Positions 6,717 to 14,002 are shown, counted from the stretch's first letter. The stretch is 23,616 nucleotides of DNA from Chloroflexota bacterium (GCA_013154225.1 JAADCW010000112.1:1-23616), one strand, 5' to 3'. Notes: generated by a model from the letters alone, not told the origin. Numbers and translations: made by a program.

Positions 6717-7706
6717 TTACGCGCCCACCGCGCGCAATGCATCCAACACAGCGGCATGCAAATGGCCGTTGGTTGCCAGCACGCCTCGGTTGGCAATTAG
6801 GCGGCGTCCGGTGGAGAAATCCAGCGGCTTGCCATCCAGGTCAGTGACCTTGCCGCCAGCCTCTTCCACAATCAGCGCGCCTGCGGCTTGGTCCCAGATT
6901 TTTTCCCGATAATCGGGCTTGCTGGGCGAAAGCAAGCGCAAATAAACCTCCGCGCCGCCCGCGGCCAACACCGCATATTTGGCCTGGCTGTCCATCCGCA
7001 CGGGCTCAGCCGCAGTGCCCAAAGCCTGCGCCACAGCCTCGATTTGCCCGGCGTTGGTATGCCCGCTTTCAAAAGAGCGCAACAGCCGCGCCCGCGCGGG
7101 ATCCCGCTCATCCGAAACCCGCAAAGCCTGCCACGTGGTAGGGGCTTCCAACGCGGCCCAGCGGGCACCCTGGCCACGCATAGCCAAAGCCAACGTGCCT
7201 TCCCCGCCCTTGGCGGGTTCCCGGGCTGCACGCAGGTTGGGGCAGGCCAACGCGCCCAGCATCACCTGGCCATCTTCGACCAAGGCCAAAGCCACCGCGT
7301 ATTGATCGCCCCGCAAAAAGCCCTTGGTGCCATCAATGGGATCCAGCACCCAAAAGCGGCCTTGAGCTTCCGCGGTGCCGCGGTCAATCCATGCCAAAAC
7401 AGTGTCCGCGTCGGCCTGGGGGAACACGGTTTGGACGTAGGATACCACCTTTGCAGCCACCTCCGCGTGGTCGGGGCTGCGCAAGGCAGCCGCGGCTTCT
7501 TCGGCCACCAAAGGCTCTTGGGGGAACGCGTCGGCAAGCATGGCCGCCACGACAGCCTGAGCGGCAAAATCGGCCACGGTGACCGGGGAGCGGTCGTTTT
7601 TGGTCAGCGCCTCTGCGGCCAAATCGCGCTGAATGCGACGCACAAGTAAAGCCGCTTTTTGAGCGGCTTCCACAGCAAAACGGGCTTCTGCGGAAGAAAA
7701 ATCCAC
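6717..7706 (-). CDS. 3'(2'),5'-bisphosphate nucleotidase (HAL2/SAL1 type)
   Basis: Magnesium-dependent, lithium-sensitive phosphatase of the inositol monophosphatase superfamily. It hydrolyses 3'-phosphoadenosine 5'-phosphate (PAP) to AMP. Motifs, numbered from the GTG start: KNDRSPVTVAD near 36-46, VAEE at 67-70, WVLDPIDGTKGFLRGDQYA from about 119 (metal-binding Asp-Pro-Ile-Asp), and WDQAAGALIVEEAGG from 271. The SPVTVAD and GFLRGDQYAVALAL segments point to the eukaryote-like HAL2 branch rather than plain inositol phosphatase or CysQ. The frame opens at a TTG ending at 7727, but AGGAGG lies 6 nt before the GTG ending at 7706, which is chosen (329 residues). It sits 31 nt after rimO. PAP is the by-product of sulfotransferases such as the one at 20080. 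Confidence 0.88.
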   Translation of the reverse strand: MDFSSAEARFAVEAAQKAALLVRRIQRDLAAEALTKNDRSPVTVADFAAQAVVAAMLADAFPQEPLVAEEAAAALRSPDHAEVAAKVVSYVQTVFPQADADTVLAWIDRGTAEAQGRFWVLDPIDGTKGFLRGDQYAVALALVEDGQVMLGALACPNLRAAREPAKGGEGTLALAMRGQGARWAALEAPTTWQALRVSDERDPARARLLRSFESGHTNAGQIEAVAQALGTAAEPVRMDSQAKYAVLAAGGAEVYLRLLSPSKPDYREKIWDQAAGALIVEEAGGKVTDLDGKPLDFSTGRRLIANRGVLATNGHLHAAVLDALRAVGA

Positions 7707-7712
7707 CTTACA

Positions 7713-7718
7713 CCTCCT
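7713..7718 (-). promoter_or_regulatory. Shine-Dalgarno deciding a GTG start
   Basis: AGGAGG on the minus strand, 6 nt before the GTG ending at 7706. It lies inside the longer TTG-started reading, which makes that longer reading unlikely. Confidence 0.75.
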
Positions 7719-7737
7719 GGCAGGCAACGGCGAAGTG

Positions 7738-9066
7738 CTATTTGGGCACGCCGGTCAAATCATAGGGCATGGCGCCGGTAATCCGCACAGGCGCGATTTT
7801 GCCCACGGGCAAACGCCCTTCAATCAGCACCAAGCCGTCAATTTCTGGAGCGTCCCGATAGGTGCGACCAATGGAAATACCCGCCTCTGCATCGTAGCCT
7901 TCCACCAAAACATCCATGACCCGGCCTACGAACTGCTGATTTCGCGCCAGAGAAATCTCCTGCTGGCGGGCCATGAGGGCTTCCCAACGGGCTTGCTTGA
8001 CCTCAGGCGGGATGGGATCGCCCAACGGCTCGCTGGCCGTGCCCGGTTCAAAGGAAAACTGGAACGCACCGACCCGGTCGAAGCGCACGGCCTCCACGAA
8101 ATCCAACAGGGCCTGGAACTCCGCTTCGGTTTCGCCAGGGTAGCCCACGATAAAAGTGGTGCGTAAAGCCACCTCGGGCATGGCACGGCGTACTTTTTCC
8201 AACGTCCGATGCACCCAATCCAAATTTGCGGGGCGCTGCATCCGCCGCAGGGTAGCAGGGTGCGCGTGCTGAAGAGGCATATCCAAATAAGGCACAATCT
8301 GCGGATGCGAGGCCATGACATCAATGAGGTGGTCGGTCACATACCCTGGGAAGGCATACATCACCCGAATCCACGGCACATCGGGCACCGCTGCCACCAA
8401 ATCTTCCAAAAGGGAAGCCAGGCCGTCGCGCTCGCCGCGATCGTGGCCGTAATCGGTGGTATCTTGGGCAATGAGCACAATTTCCTGCACGCCGTGGTCG
8501 CGCAAAAGGCGGGCGTCTTCCAAAATGGCCTCTTTGGGCCGCGAGACCAGGGTGCCCTTGATCAGGGGGATAGCGCAAAAAGCGCATTTACGGCGGCACC
8601 CATCGGCAATTTTGAGGTAAGCGCTGCCGCCCTGCACCGTCACCCGGGCGGTGCCGCGTTCGTCGCGGCCCACAGTGGCGGCTTCGGGGAGGTGAAAGAG
8701 CGGCTTCGGATGCCCTTGCCTCCCCAGGCGGCGCACCACATCCACAATATCCATCCAGCGGCGGGTGCCCAAGATGGCATCCACCCCTGGCACTTGTTTG
8801 GCCACGTCCTCGCCGTAGCGCTGGGTCAAACAACCTGCCGCGATGAGAAACTGCCCCGGCCTTTTGGCCTCGGCAAATTCCTGAAGCACTTCCAGCGATT
8901 CTTCGCGCGCAGCCTGGATGAAACCGCACGTGTTGACGATCACCACGTCGGCTTCGGCTGCATCGTCGGTGGGACGATAGCCCTCACGCTGAAGCAACTG
9001 CGCCATGGAATCCGCATCCACGGTATTTTTGGCGCAACCTAAAGACACAACGAAAAAAGTTTTCAT
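7738..9066 (-). CDS. rimO: Ribosomal protein S12 methylthiotransferase RimO
   Basis: Radical-SAM enzyme with two iron-sulfur clusters. It adds a methylthio group to the conserved Asp of ribosomal protein S12. The N-terminal UPF0004 domain has Cys11 (SLGCAKN), Cys47 (NTCGF) and Cys79 (GCLTQR). The radical-SAM domain has Cys157, Cys161 and Cys164 (CRRKCAFC), followed by the IKG segment typical of RimO. A C-terminal TRAM domain runs from about 375. Length 442 fits the family. SLGCAKN and CAFCAIPLIKG separate it from the tRNA enzyme MiaB. Its Shine-Dalgarno AAGGTG overlaps the TAA stop of the upstream RodZ-like gene, so the two are coupled. A RodZ-type gene followed by rimO is a gene order I know from other bacteria. 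Confidence 0.96.
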   Translation of the reverse strand: MKTFFVVSLGCAKNTVDADSMAQLLQREGYRPTDDAAEADVVIVNTCGFIQAAREESLEVLQEFAEAKRPGQFLIAAGCLTQRYGEDVAKQVPGVDAILGTRRWMDIVDVVRRLGRQGHPKPLFHLPEAATVGRDERGTARVTVQGGSAYLKIADGCRRKCAFCAIPLIKGTLVSRPKEAILEDARLLRDHGVQEIVLIAQDTTDYGHDRGERDGLASLLEDLVAAVPDVPWIRVMYAFPGYVTDHLIDVMASHPQIVPYLDMPLQHAHPATLRRMQRPANLDWVHRTLEKVRRAMPEVALRTTFIVGYPGETEAEFQALLDFVEAVRFDRVGAFQFSFEPGTASEPLGDPIPPEVKQARWEALMARQQEISLARNQQFVGRVMDVLVEGYDAEAGISIGRTYRDAPEIDGLVLIEGRLPVGKIAPVRITGAMPYDLTGVPK

Positions 9067-9074
9067 GCCACACC

Positions 9075-10406
9075 TTAGGGCAGGGTGCCCACCGTGGCCG
9101 TGGGCGATGGCGTAATGGTCGGCGTCGGCGTCACGGTCGGGGTGGGGGTAATGGTCGGGGTCGGCGTCACCGTGGGCGTGGGCGTCTGCACGCCGGTAAT
9201 GGTGAAAATCCGATCCACCACTTCGCCAAAACGTCCCAACAGCCCCAGATTTTGCTGGTTGTAAAACACCTGCAGGGCGCTTCCATCACCGGTCAGCACT
9301 TCCAGGCGATTTTGGGCGGTATAGTTGTAGGAAGCGCCGGGCACCACCAGGCCCTGGAACACGGTTTCGCCATCGGCAATGACCCGCACCCAAGCACGAT
9401 GTTGGGCAACGAAATATACCTGAATGGGGGCGTTACTGCGGGGCACCTCGGTGGGCTCACCAGTACCTTCGGCCTGGGTTTGTTCCCCGCCGGGGGGTGC
9501 CAGGCCGGGCACCGGCGGCGTGGGGGTGGCCGTGGGCGGGATGGGCGTGGGTGAAACCGTGGGGGAAGGGAAAAGGACGTCCATCACATTGGGCGGCGTG
9601 GGCTGGGCAGGCTGGGCACGCGTTGCCCGCACTACCTGCCAGCCGCCAATGCCTACCACAGCCACCAGCAACGCCACCACCAGCCATACCAACAGCCGGT
9701 CGGCAAAAAAGGCCTGGGCTTTGCGCATCCACGCGCTGCTGACCTTCACGGCCCGCGAGCGCTGAGGCGCCTGCCGCTGACGGTGCCGCGCCTGCAGGGC
9801 TTCGGCAAAACGCAACAGCAACGGTTCAGGGTCCAACTGCAGGAAGCGAGCATAATGCAACAACATGCCTCGTCCCTGCACGGGCGACGGTAAGTCGTCC
9901 AGCCGCCCCTCTTCAATGGCTTTCAGATAATGCCGCTTGACGTGGGTATAGCGCTCGACTTCTTCCAGCGCCAGCCCCAACTGCTCGCGCTGTTGGCGAA
10001 AGACCAGGCCGATTTCTCGGAAAATCGGCAGAGCAGGGTCTGACGGCTGTTCAGCGGCTTCGCCTTCTTCCCCGCGGGCGGGCTGGGCCTCGCCGTCCGG
10101 TTTGGGCATTTCCGCCGGCTGCTGCGACGCTGGGGGCTGGGTCGGCGCCGATGCTTCCTGCGCGTCAGTCGCGCTTTGCGGCGCCTCCCAGGCCTGCAGT
10201 AAAGCCGCGGCGTCCAGGCCCAAGAAATCTGCATACAGGCGCAAAAAGCCTCGGCCTTGGGCACGTGAGGGCAGAGCCTCCCAGCGTTCTTCTTCGAGGG
10301 CTTGGAGGTAATGCGCCTTGATATGCACAGCCCGCGCAGCCTGCTCTAACGTGAGGCCGCGCGCCAGGCGGGCTTTCCGCAGGGTTAAGCCAATTTGAGG
10401 GGGCAT
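9075..10406 (-). CDS. RodZ-like membrane protein with two HTH domains and Pro/Thr tail
   Basis: 443 residues from the ATG ending at 10406. Two separate HTH_25/RodZ-type helix-turn-helix domains are seen, at about 4-72 (IGLTLRKARLARGLTLEQAA) and 130-203 (IGLVFRQQREQLGLALEEVE). Each ends in a matching LPS.aQGRGfL or LPSPVQGRGML segment. A membrane helix at about 238-258 follows, then a Pro/Thr-rich linker. A DUF4115-like beta domain lies at about 327-405 (VYFVAQHRAWVRVIADGETVFQG). The tail repeats a six-residue TPTPTV/TPTPTI unit. RodZ binds MreB and helps set rod shape; a cell-shape role here is inferred. A longer TTG start ending at 10415 would fall inside the T-run of the rplI terminator and is rejected. 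No Shine-Dalgarno is seen before the ATG. Confidence 0.85.
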   Translation of the reverse strand: MPPQIGLTLRKARLARGLTLEQAARAVHIKAHYLQALEEERWEALPSRAQGRGFLRLYADFLGLDAAALLQAWEAPQSATDAQEASAPTQPPASQQPAEMPKPDGEAQPARGEEGEAAEQPSDPALPIFREIGLVFRQQREQLGLALEEVERYTHVKRHYLKAIEEGRLDDLPSPVQGRGMLLHYARFLQLDPEPLLLRFAEALQARHRQRQAPQRSRAVKVSSAWMRKAQAFFADRLLVWLVVALLVAVVGIGGWQVVRATRAQPAQPTPPNVMDVLFPSPTVSPTPIPPTATPTPPVPGLAPPGGEQTQAEGTGEPTEVPRSNAPIQVYFVAQHRAWVRVIADGETVFQGLVVPGASYNYTAQNRLEVLTGDGSALQVFYNQQNLGLLGRFGEVVDRIFTITGVQTPTPTVTPTPTITPTPTVTPTPTITPSPTATVGTLP

Positions 10407-10413
10407 AAGAGGC

Positions 10414-10442
10414 AAAAACCGGCCTGGGGGCAGGCCGGTTTT
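10414..10442 (-). terminator. Intrinsic terminator of rplI
   Basis: A 12-bp perfect stem (AAAACCGGCCTG at 10415-10426 with 10431-10442, GGGG loop) with a T-run on the minus strand. It sits 12 nt after the rplI stop and 8 nt before the ATG of the RodZ-like gene. Confidence 0.88.
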
Positions 10443-10454
10443 AGGGCGTAGGGG

Positions 10455-11087
10455 TTACTCGGTCTCTGAAGTTTCTTCAGCAGGCCCAGCCTCAGCGGTT
10501 TGCTCGGCGGCTTCTTCGGCCGCAGCCTCGGCCTCGGCAGCGGCGGCTTCGGCCTCAGCGGCAGCGGCTTCTGCAGCGGCTTCAGCCTCGGCCTCCGCGG
10601 CCGCAAAATCGCCCACGTTGGGCGGGGTTTCGCCTTCCCGATAGACGATGATGGTCACTTCCGGCACCAGATCCATGGTCAGGCGAATGGGCACTTTGTA
10701 TTCGCCCAAGAAGCGGATGGGCTGGACATCCACCTGCCGCTTGAGGATAGCCTGCTCGCCTTCCAGGCCCAGCTGCTCGTTGATGGCTTCAGCAATGCGC
10801 TGGGCATTGACCGAACCATACAGTTTGCCTTGCTCGCTGGCCTTGACCGCGAAGTAGATGACCGCGTTTTCCAGTTGTTCTGCCAGGCCGCTGTATTCTT
10901 TGTTGAGGACCTTGCGCTGTTTTTCGGCCTCGATTTTGATGCGCTCGGCCATTTTCAGCGCGGAGGGCGTGGCCGGAATCGCCAGCCCTTGAGGAATGAG
11001 GTAATTGCGGCCATAACCATTGGCGACCTTCTTTACCTCGCCGGCTCGGCCTAATTTGTACACGTCTTTGAGTAATAACACCTTCAT
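10455..11087 (-). CDS. rplI: Ribosomal protein L9 with Ala/Glu tail
   Basis: Large-subunit protein L9. The N-terminal rRNA-binding domain is clear (MKVLLLKDVYKLGRAGEVKKV, then GYGRNYLIPQGLA, residues 1-36). A long helix (about 41-75) and the C-terminal domain follow (KLYGSVNAQRIAEAI and IRFLGEYKVPIRL, to about 150). The family is about 148-150 residues; this product has 210. The extra 50 residues are nearly pure Ala and Glu and should be an acidic helix or disordered tail, much like that of S2 in this window. The ATG ending at 11087 gives the family N-terminus and has AGGG upstream. The gene is flanked by its own promoter and a strong terminator, so it is probably monocistronic. Confidence 0.96.
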   Translation of the reverse strand: MKVLLLKDVYKLGRAGEVKKVANGYGRNYLIPQGLAIPATPSALKMAERIKIEAEKQRKVLNKEYSGLAEQLENAVIYFAVKASEQGKLYGSVNAQRIAEAINEQLGLEGEQAILKRQVDVQPIRFLGEYKVPIRLTMDLVPEVTIIVYREGETPPNVGDFAAAEAEAEAAAEAAAAEAEAAAAEAEAAAEEAAEQTAEAGPAEETSETE

Positions 11088-11129
11088 CGCTTCAAGCCCT
11101 TTCTTTATATGAGATTTCCGCCGAAGCGG

Positions 11130-11157
11130 GCTTTGGCGAAGGGTACAACGCCAAAGC
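11130..11157 (-). promoter_or_regulatory. Hairpin at the 5' end of the rplI leader
   Basis: A 9-bp perfect inverted repeat (GCTTTGGCG with CGCCAAAGC, 10-nt loop) right at the predicted 5' end of the rplI mRNA. It may stabilise the mRNA or serve in autoregulation; no known L9 leader motif is recognised. Confidence 0.5.
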
Positions 11158-11164
11158 GGGTGCG

Positions 11165-11193
11165 ATTGTATCAAAAACGCGGGGTCGCGTCAA
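11165..11193 (-). promoter_or_regulatory. Promoter of rplI
   Basis: On the minus strand: -35 TTGACG (11188-11193), 17-nt spacer, -10 TACAAT (11165-11170). The start is expected near 11158. The -35 box overlaps the tail of the terminator of the gene before it. Confidence 0.8.
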
Positions 11194-11227
11194 CAAAAAA
11201 GCGCCCGCAAGTGCGGGCGCTTTTGTT
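11192..11227 (-). terminator. Terminator of the DUF4013 gene
   Basis: GC-rich stem GCGCCCGCA (11201-11209) with TGCGGGCGC (11212-11220), flanked by A- and T-runs on both sides. It can act in both directions and lies about 30 nt after the stop at 11258. Confidence 0.88.
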
Positions 11228-11257
11228 AAGCGTTTGCGTAGAGGCTGGTTGAAAGGC

Positions 11258-11959
11258 TTACGCGGTCCAGTCTCCGCCAGCCGCAGGCGCGGGCGTGGCG
11301 TCCACGATGTTGCCGCCTTCCACCTCACGATAGGCCTGGCCGTAGAAGTGGCCAACCACAGCGTAGGCGTAAGGCACGGTAAAGAGCAAGCCGATACCGC
11401 AGGCGATGATGCCCAGGCCGCCGATGAAGTAGGCCAAAATCTGGCCAAGGGCCACCATCACATACACGCCCAGGTTGGCCTTCACCTGGCTGAAAATTTC
11501 GCCAAAGGCCAAACCAGCCTTGATGTCGTCGCCCTGCATGGTGAAGCGCATCAGCGCGGCCGGTGCAATAATCAGCAAGAAGATCTCATACACGAACACA
11601 ACGCACGAAACCAACAGGTTGATTATCTGGGCAATGGAAGCCATGCTTTGGCTTTCCATCCCCTGCGCCATCGCGGTCAGGGTGATGGGGCAAATTTCCA
11701 AAATAATGATGGGCAGCGCGTACACGAACATGACCACAAAGGCCTTCAAACCCCGCACCAAATACGTGCCAAAGTCACTCCAGTCGGGCAAAATGTCGCT
11801 TTCCTGGCCGGAAGCCACTCGGCGGCCAATTTCCAAAGCCCACCCCAACACCGTAAGCGCGCCAACGATGGGAATGAGTAAAATAAGGCCGCCAATCAAA
11901 AGCTTGGTAATCCAGCCTTCATCTTCAAAAACGTAAGAAAATGCCTTGCCGAAATCCAT
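11258..11959 (-). CDS. DUF4013 multi-pass membrane protein
   Basis: 233 residues. The start MDFGKAFSYVFEDEGWITKLLIGG and the segment around ALEIGRRVASGQESDILPDWSDFGTYLVRGL match the DUF4013 family, whose function is unknown. Membrane segments are at about 20-42, 74-95, 111-134 and 164-200. A short hydrophilic tail (EVEGGNIVDATPAPAAGG) ends it. The frame could open at a GTG five codons earlier, but that codon is part of the purine-rich ribosome site; GGAGG lies 6 nt before the ATG ending at 11959. It appears to be a single-gene transcript with its own promoter and terminator. Confidence 0.82.
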   Translation of the reverse strand: MDFGKAFSYVFEDEGWITKLLIGGLILLIPIVGALTVLGWALEIGRRVASGQESDILPDWSDFGTYLVRGLKAFVVMFVYALPIIILEICPITLTAMAQGMESQSMASIAQIINLLVSCVVFVYEIFLLIIAPAALMRFTMQGDDIKAGLAFGEIFSQVKANLGVYVMVALGQILAYFIGGLGIIACGIGLLFTVPYAYAVVGHFYGQAYREVEGGNIVDATPAPAAGGDWTA

Positions 11960-12024
11960 CTTTCTCCTCCTCACAGAGAAACTGCGAATTTCCCACAGGC
12001 GTGGGAAAAGGATAGGTTGTTCTT

Positions 12025-12051
12025 ATTATACAACATCCTGCCCATTTTCAA
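12025..12051 (-). promoter_or_regulatory. Candidate promoter of the DUF4013 gene
   Basis: Perfect -10 TATAAT (12025-12030). The best -35 is TTGAAA (12046-12051), at a short 15-nt spacing. A leader hairpin TTTCCCAC/GTGGGAAA follows. The call rests mostly on the -10 box. Confidence 0.5.
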
Positions 12052-12320
12052 GATACTCCAGGCGTTTGTGGCGGCTCTTCGTGAACATCCTCACTGCTCG
12101 GCCGTAAATCTTCGGGAATATGGGCCACGGCTTGAGAAAGCCGCTCCCACGCGGCATCTTCATGCGCCCACGGCGACCGCGCCCGCTGGAGCACCTTCCG
12201 AAACACCCGAATTTGAAAATGCGTGACCCGATGATGGTGATACAGGAAGTAAGCCACCAACCCCGTGGCCAGGGCAATCCCTATAAAGGCCACCAGCCCC
12301 CACAACAATGCTTTCAGCAT
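12048..12320 (-). CDS. Small single-pass membrane protein, unknown function
   Basis: 90 residues: one membrane helix near residues 4-26, a His-rich junction (YHHHRVTHFQIRVFRKVLQRAR) and a charged, Pro/Glu-rich tail with no family I recognise. It is predicted N-out or N-in depending on charge; the basic residues after the helix suggest the tail is cytoplasmic. The ATG ending at 12320 has AAGGAGG 7 nt upstream and overlaps the stop of the HAD gene by 7 nt (ATGCTGA), which supports real, coupled translation. Last gene of the GT2-HAD set. Its stop overlaps the promoter region of the DUF4013 gene. Confidence 0.7.
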   Translation of the reverse strand: MLKALLWGLVAFIGIALATGLVAYFLYHHHRVTHFQIRVFRKVLQRARSPWAHEDAAWERLSQAVAHIPEDLRPSSEDVHEEPPQTPGVS

Positions 12321-12991
12321 GTCCGTTCCTCCTTGCTCACGCCAGCCTGAGACACCAGACGCGTCCATGCCTCAGGCAAATGATACACATCGGGAATCAC
12401 CGCGTCCACCGCGTCATCTGCTTCGGCCTCAGGGGTAACCCAAATGGCATACATCCCCAGCGCTTTCGCGGGAAGCAGGTTGCGGCGTTGGTCATCCACC
12501 AAGATGCTTTGCTCTGGCCGCGGGTGACCAGCCAGCGCCAATGCCCGCTGATAGGCTTCGGGCAAAGGTTTGGGAACGCCTTGGATGGCAAAAAGGTCAA
12601 TCACGCCCGTGAAGGCATCTTCCACGCCCAGCAGGCGCAAAACCCTTTGCGCGTGGGCCGCGTCTGCGTTGGTGAACACCCACTTCGTTCCTGGTAACGC
12701 AGCCAACGTTTCGGCCAAACGGGCATCAGGGCCAATGTAATCTTCCAAAGGCAGATCATGGACAAACGCGAAGTAGGCTGCGGCATCGGTTGAGGGATAC
12801 AAAGCCTGCAAGCCGCGCAGGGTGGTGCCATAGGTTGCCATCAACTGTTTGCGCAGGGTCAGGGCTTCTTCACGCGTCAAATTCAGGAACTTTTGGAGAT
12901 AAAGGGTAATGCGCTCACTAATGGCTGGCCACAAACCCGTGCGGTCTGTGTAAAGGGTGCCATCCAAATCAAAAAACCATACCCAAGCCAT
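12314..12991 (-). CDS. HAD-superfamily phosphatase, pyrimidine 5'-nucleotidase-like
   Basis: 225 residues with the four HAD motifs: FFDLDGTLY (nucleophile Asp8, acid Asp10), VFTNADAAHA (Thr107), Lys141 in GVPKPLPEAY, and ILVDDQRRNL (Asp166, Asp167). The helical cap comes after motif I, at about residues 15-80. The DGTLY start and TNADAAHA segment resemble the SDT1/PHM8 type of pyrimidine 5'-nucleotidase, so a nucleoside monophosphate is a likely substrate, but HAD substrates are hard to predict. The frame could start at a TTG three codons earlier. The ATG ending at 12991 is preferred although no Shine-Dalgarno is clear. It begins 5 nt after the GT2 stop, so translation is probably coupled. 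Confidence 0.83.
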   Translation of the reverse strand: MAWVWFFDLDGTLYTDRTGLWPAISERITLYLQKFLNLTREEALTLRKQLMATYGTTLRGLQALYPSTDAAAYFAFVHDLPLEDYIGPDARLAETLAALPGTKWVFTNADAAHAQRVLRLLGVEDAFTGVIDLFAIQGVPKPLPEAYQRALALAGHPRPEQSILVDDQRRNLLPAKALGMYAIWVTPEAEADDAVDAVIPDVYHLPEAWTRLVSQAGVSKEERTC

Positions 12992-12996
12992 GAGGT

Positions 12997-13719
12997 TCAA
13001 TCAACGAATCGGTATTTGATCAAAGTCCAAAGGGCGATCAAGCCATCTTTGGCTTTGATTTTCTTCCCTTCGGTGTAATCTCGCGGGTTGAAGGCAATAG
13101 GCACTTCAAAAATGCGATACCCCCGTTTGAGCACCTTGGCGGTAAACTCGGGCTCAAAATCAAAACTGCGCGCGTGCAACGGCATTTCGGTAACCACTTC
13201 CCGCTTGAAGACCTTGTAGCCTGTTTCCATATCCGAAAGGATGGTGTTGTAAAGCACGTTGGTGATAAGGGTGAGGATTTTGTTGGCCACCATGTTCCAA
13301 AACAGGATGGGACGCCGCGGCGCGCCCAGGAACCGAGAGCCATAGACTACATCAGCCAGGCCCTCTTCGATGGGCTGAAGCAACTGAGGATAGTGGCGAG
13401 GGTCGTATTCCAAATCCGCGTCTTGAATGATAATCACATCGCCCGTTGCGTGCTGGAAGCCTGTGCGCAAGGCCGCGCCTTTGCCCTGGTTGCGCTCGTG
13501 ATAAAACACTTTGAGGTTGGGAATTTCCCCTTCTGCTTCCAACGCGGCCAAAATCTCACGGGTGCCATCCGTGGAACCGTCATCCACCACGATGATTTCA
13601 TCGGGCACGCCGGTTGCGGCCACGTGCTGCAAAATTTCGCGAATGGTCTGCTTTTCGTTATATGCAGGCACCACAACCGTCACGGTGTAGGGCTTGCGGG
13701 ATGCGGTTTCCTCGCTCAT
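12997..13719 (-). CDS. Family 2 glycosyltransferase, polyprenyl-phosphate sugar synthase-like
   Basis: 240 residues of GT-A fold: VVVPAYNEKQTI, IIVVDDGSTDGT (Asp46, Asp47 bind the nucleotide), NQGKGAALRTGF, DVIIIQDADLEYDP (DxD at 100-102), the ETGYKVFKR loop and an RGYRIFEVPI segment. The lack of C-terminal membrane helices and the overall pattern fit the DPM1-like branch, which makes polyprenyl-phosphate-mannose or -glucose at the cytoplasmic face. Product identity is not certain. GAGGAG lies 6 nt before the ATG. First gene of a GT2-HAD-small membrane protein set with a strong promoter. It could feed the GT-C enzyme at 5154 (inference). Confidence 0.9.
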   Translation of the reverse strand: MSEETASRKPYTVTVVVPAYNEKQTIREILQHVAATGVPDEIIVVDDGSTDGTREILAALEAEGEIPNLKVFYHERNQGKGAALRTGFQHATGDVIIIQDADLEYDPRHYPQLLQPIEEGLADVVYGSRFLGAPRRPILFWNMVANKILTLITNVLYNTILSDMETGYKVFKREVVTEMPLHARSFDFEPEFTAKVLKRGYRIFEVPIAFNPRDYTEGKKIKAKDGLIALWTLIKYRFVD

Positions 13720-13752
13720 GCACGGCTCCTCGTCATACCTTCAGGAACAATC

Positions 13753-13781
13753 AGGCCGCCACAAATGGATTGTGGCGGCCT
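13753..13781 (-). promoter_or_regulatory. 5'-terminal hairpin of the GT2 operon mRNA
   Basis: A 12-bp perfect inverted repeat (AGGCCGCCACAA with TTGTGGCGGCCT, 5-nt loop) starting at about the predicted transcription start. No T-run follows on the minus strand, so a terminator is unlikely. A stabilising 5' stem-loop or protein-binding site is possible. Confidence 0.6.
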
Positions 13782-13782
13782 A

Positions 13783-13811
13783 ACTATAACGGTAAGCAGC
13801 GTGGGTGTCAA
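13783..13811 (-). promoter_or_regulatory. Promoter of the GT2 operon
   Basis: On the minus strand: consensus -35 TTGACA (13806-13811), 17-nt spacer, -10 TATAGT (13783-13788). It is the closest match to a housekeeping promoter in the window. Confidence 0.85.
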
Positions 13812-13867
13812 GCGTCACCTTTTGATGCTTGAGCGTAATCCTTGCCTTGCCCTCATGCATTCCCACG

Positions 13868-13911
13868 GTGCTTCGGCTTCACTCAGCACAAATGCTTCGG
13901 CCCGTTCGGGC
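13868..13911. repeat. REP-like palindromic element between genes
   Basis: Two small palindromes, GTGCT..AGCAC (13868-13889) and GCCCGTTCGGGC (13900-13911), with the word TGCTTCGG repeated at 13869 and 13893. It resembles the degenerate palindromic intergenic repeats often scattered through such genomes. Only one copy is seen here, so repeat status needs the rest of the genome. Confidence 0.35.
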
Positions 13912-14002
13912 TCGGCGGCGGGATAAGTACGGACCCTTATTCCCATTGTTGGCTTACAAACTGACGTCAAAATGCCCTGCCCAACTTTTGCCCGAACATC
14001 AA

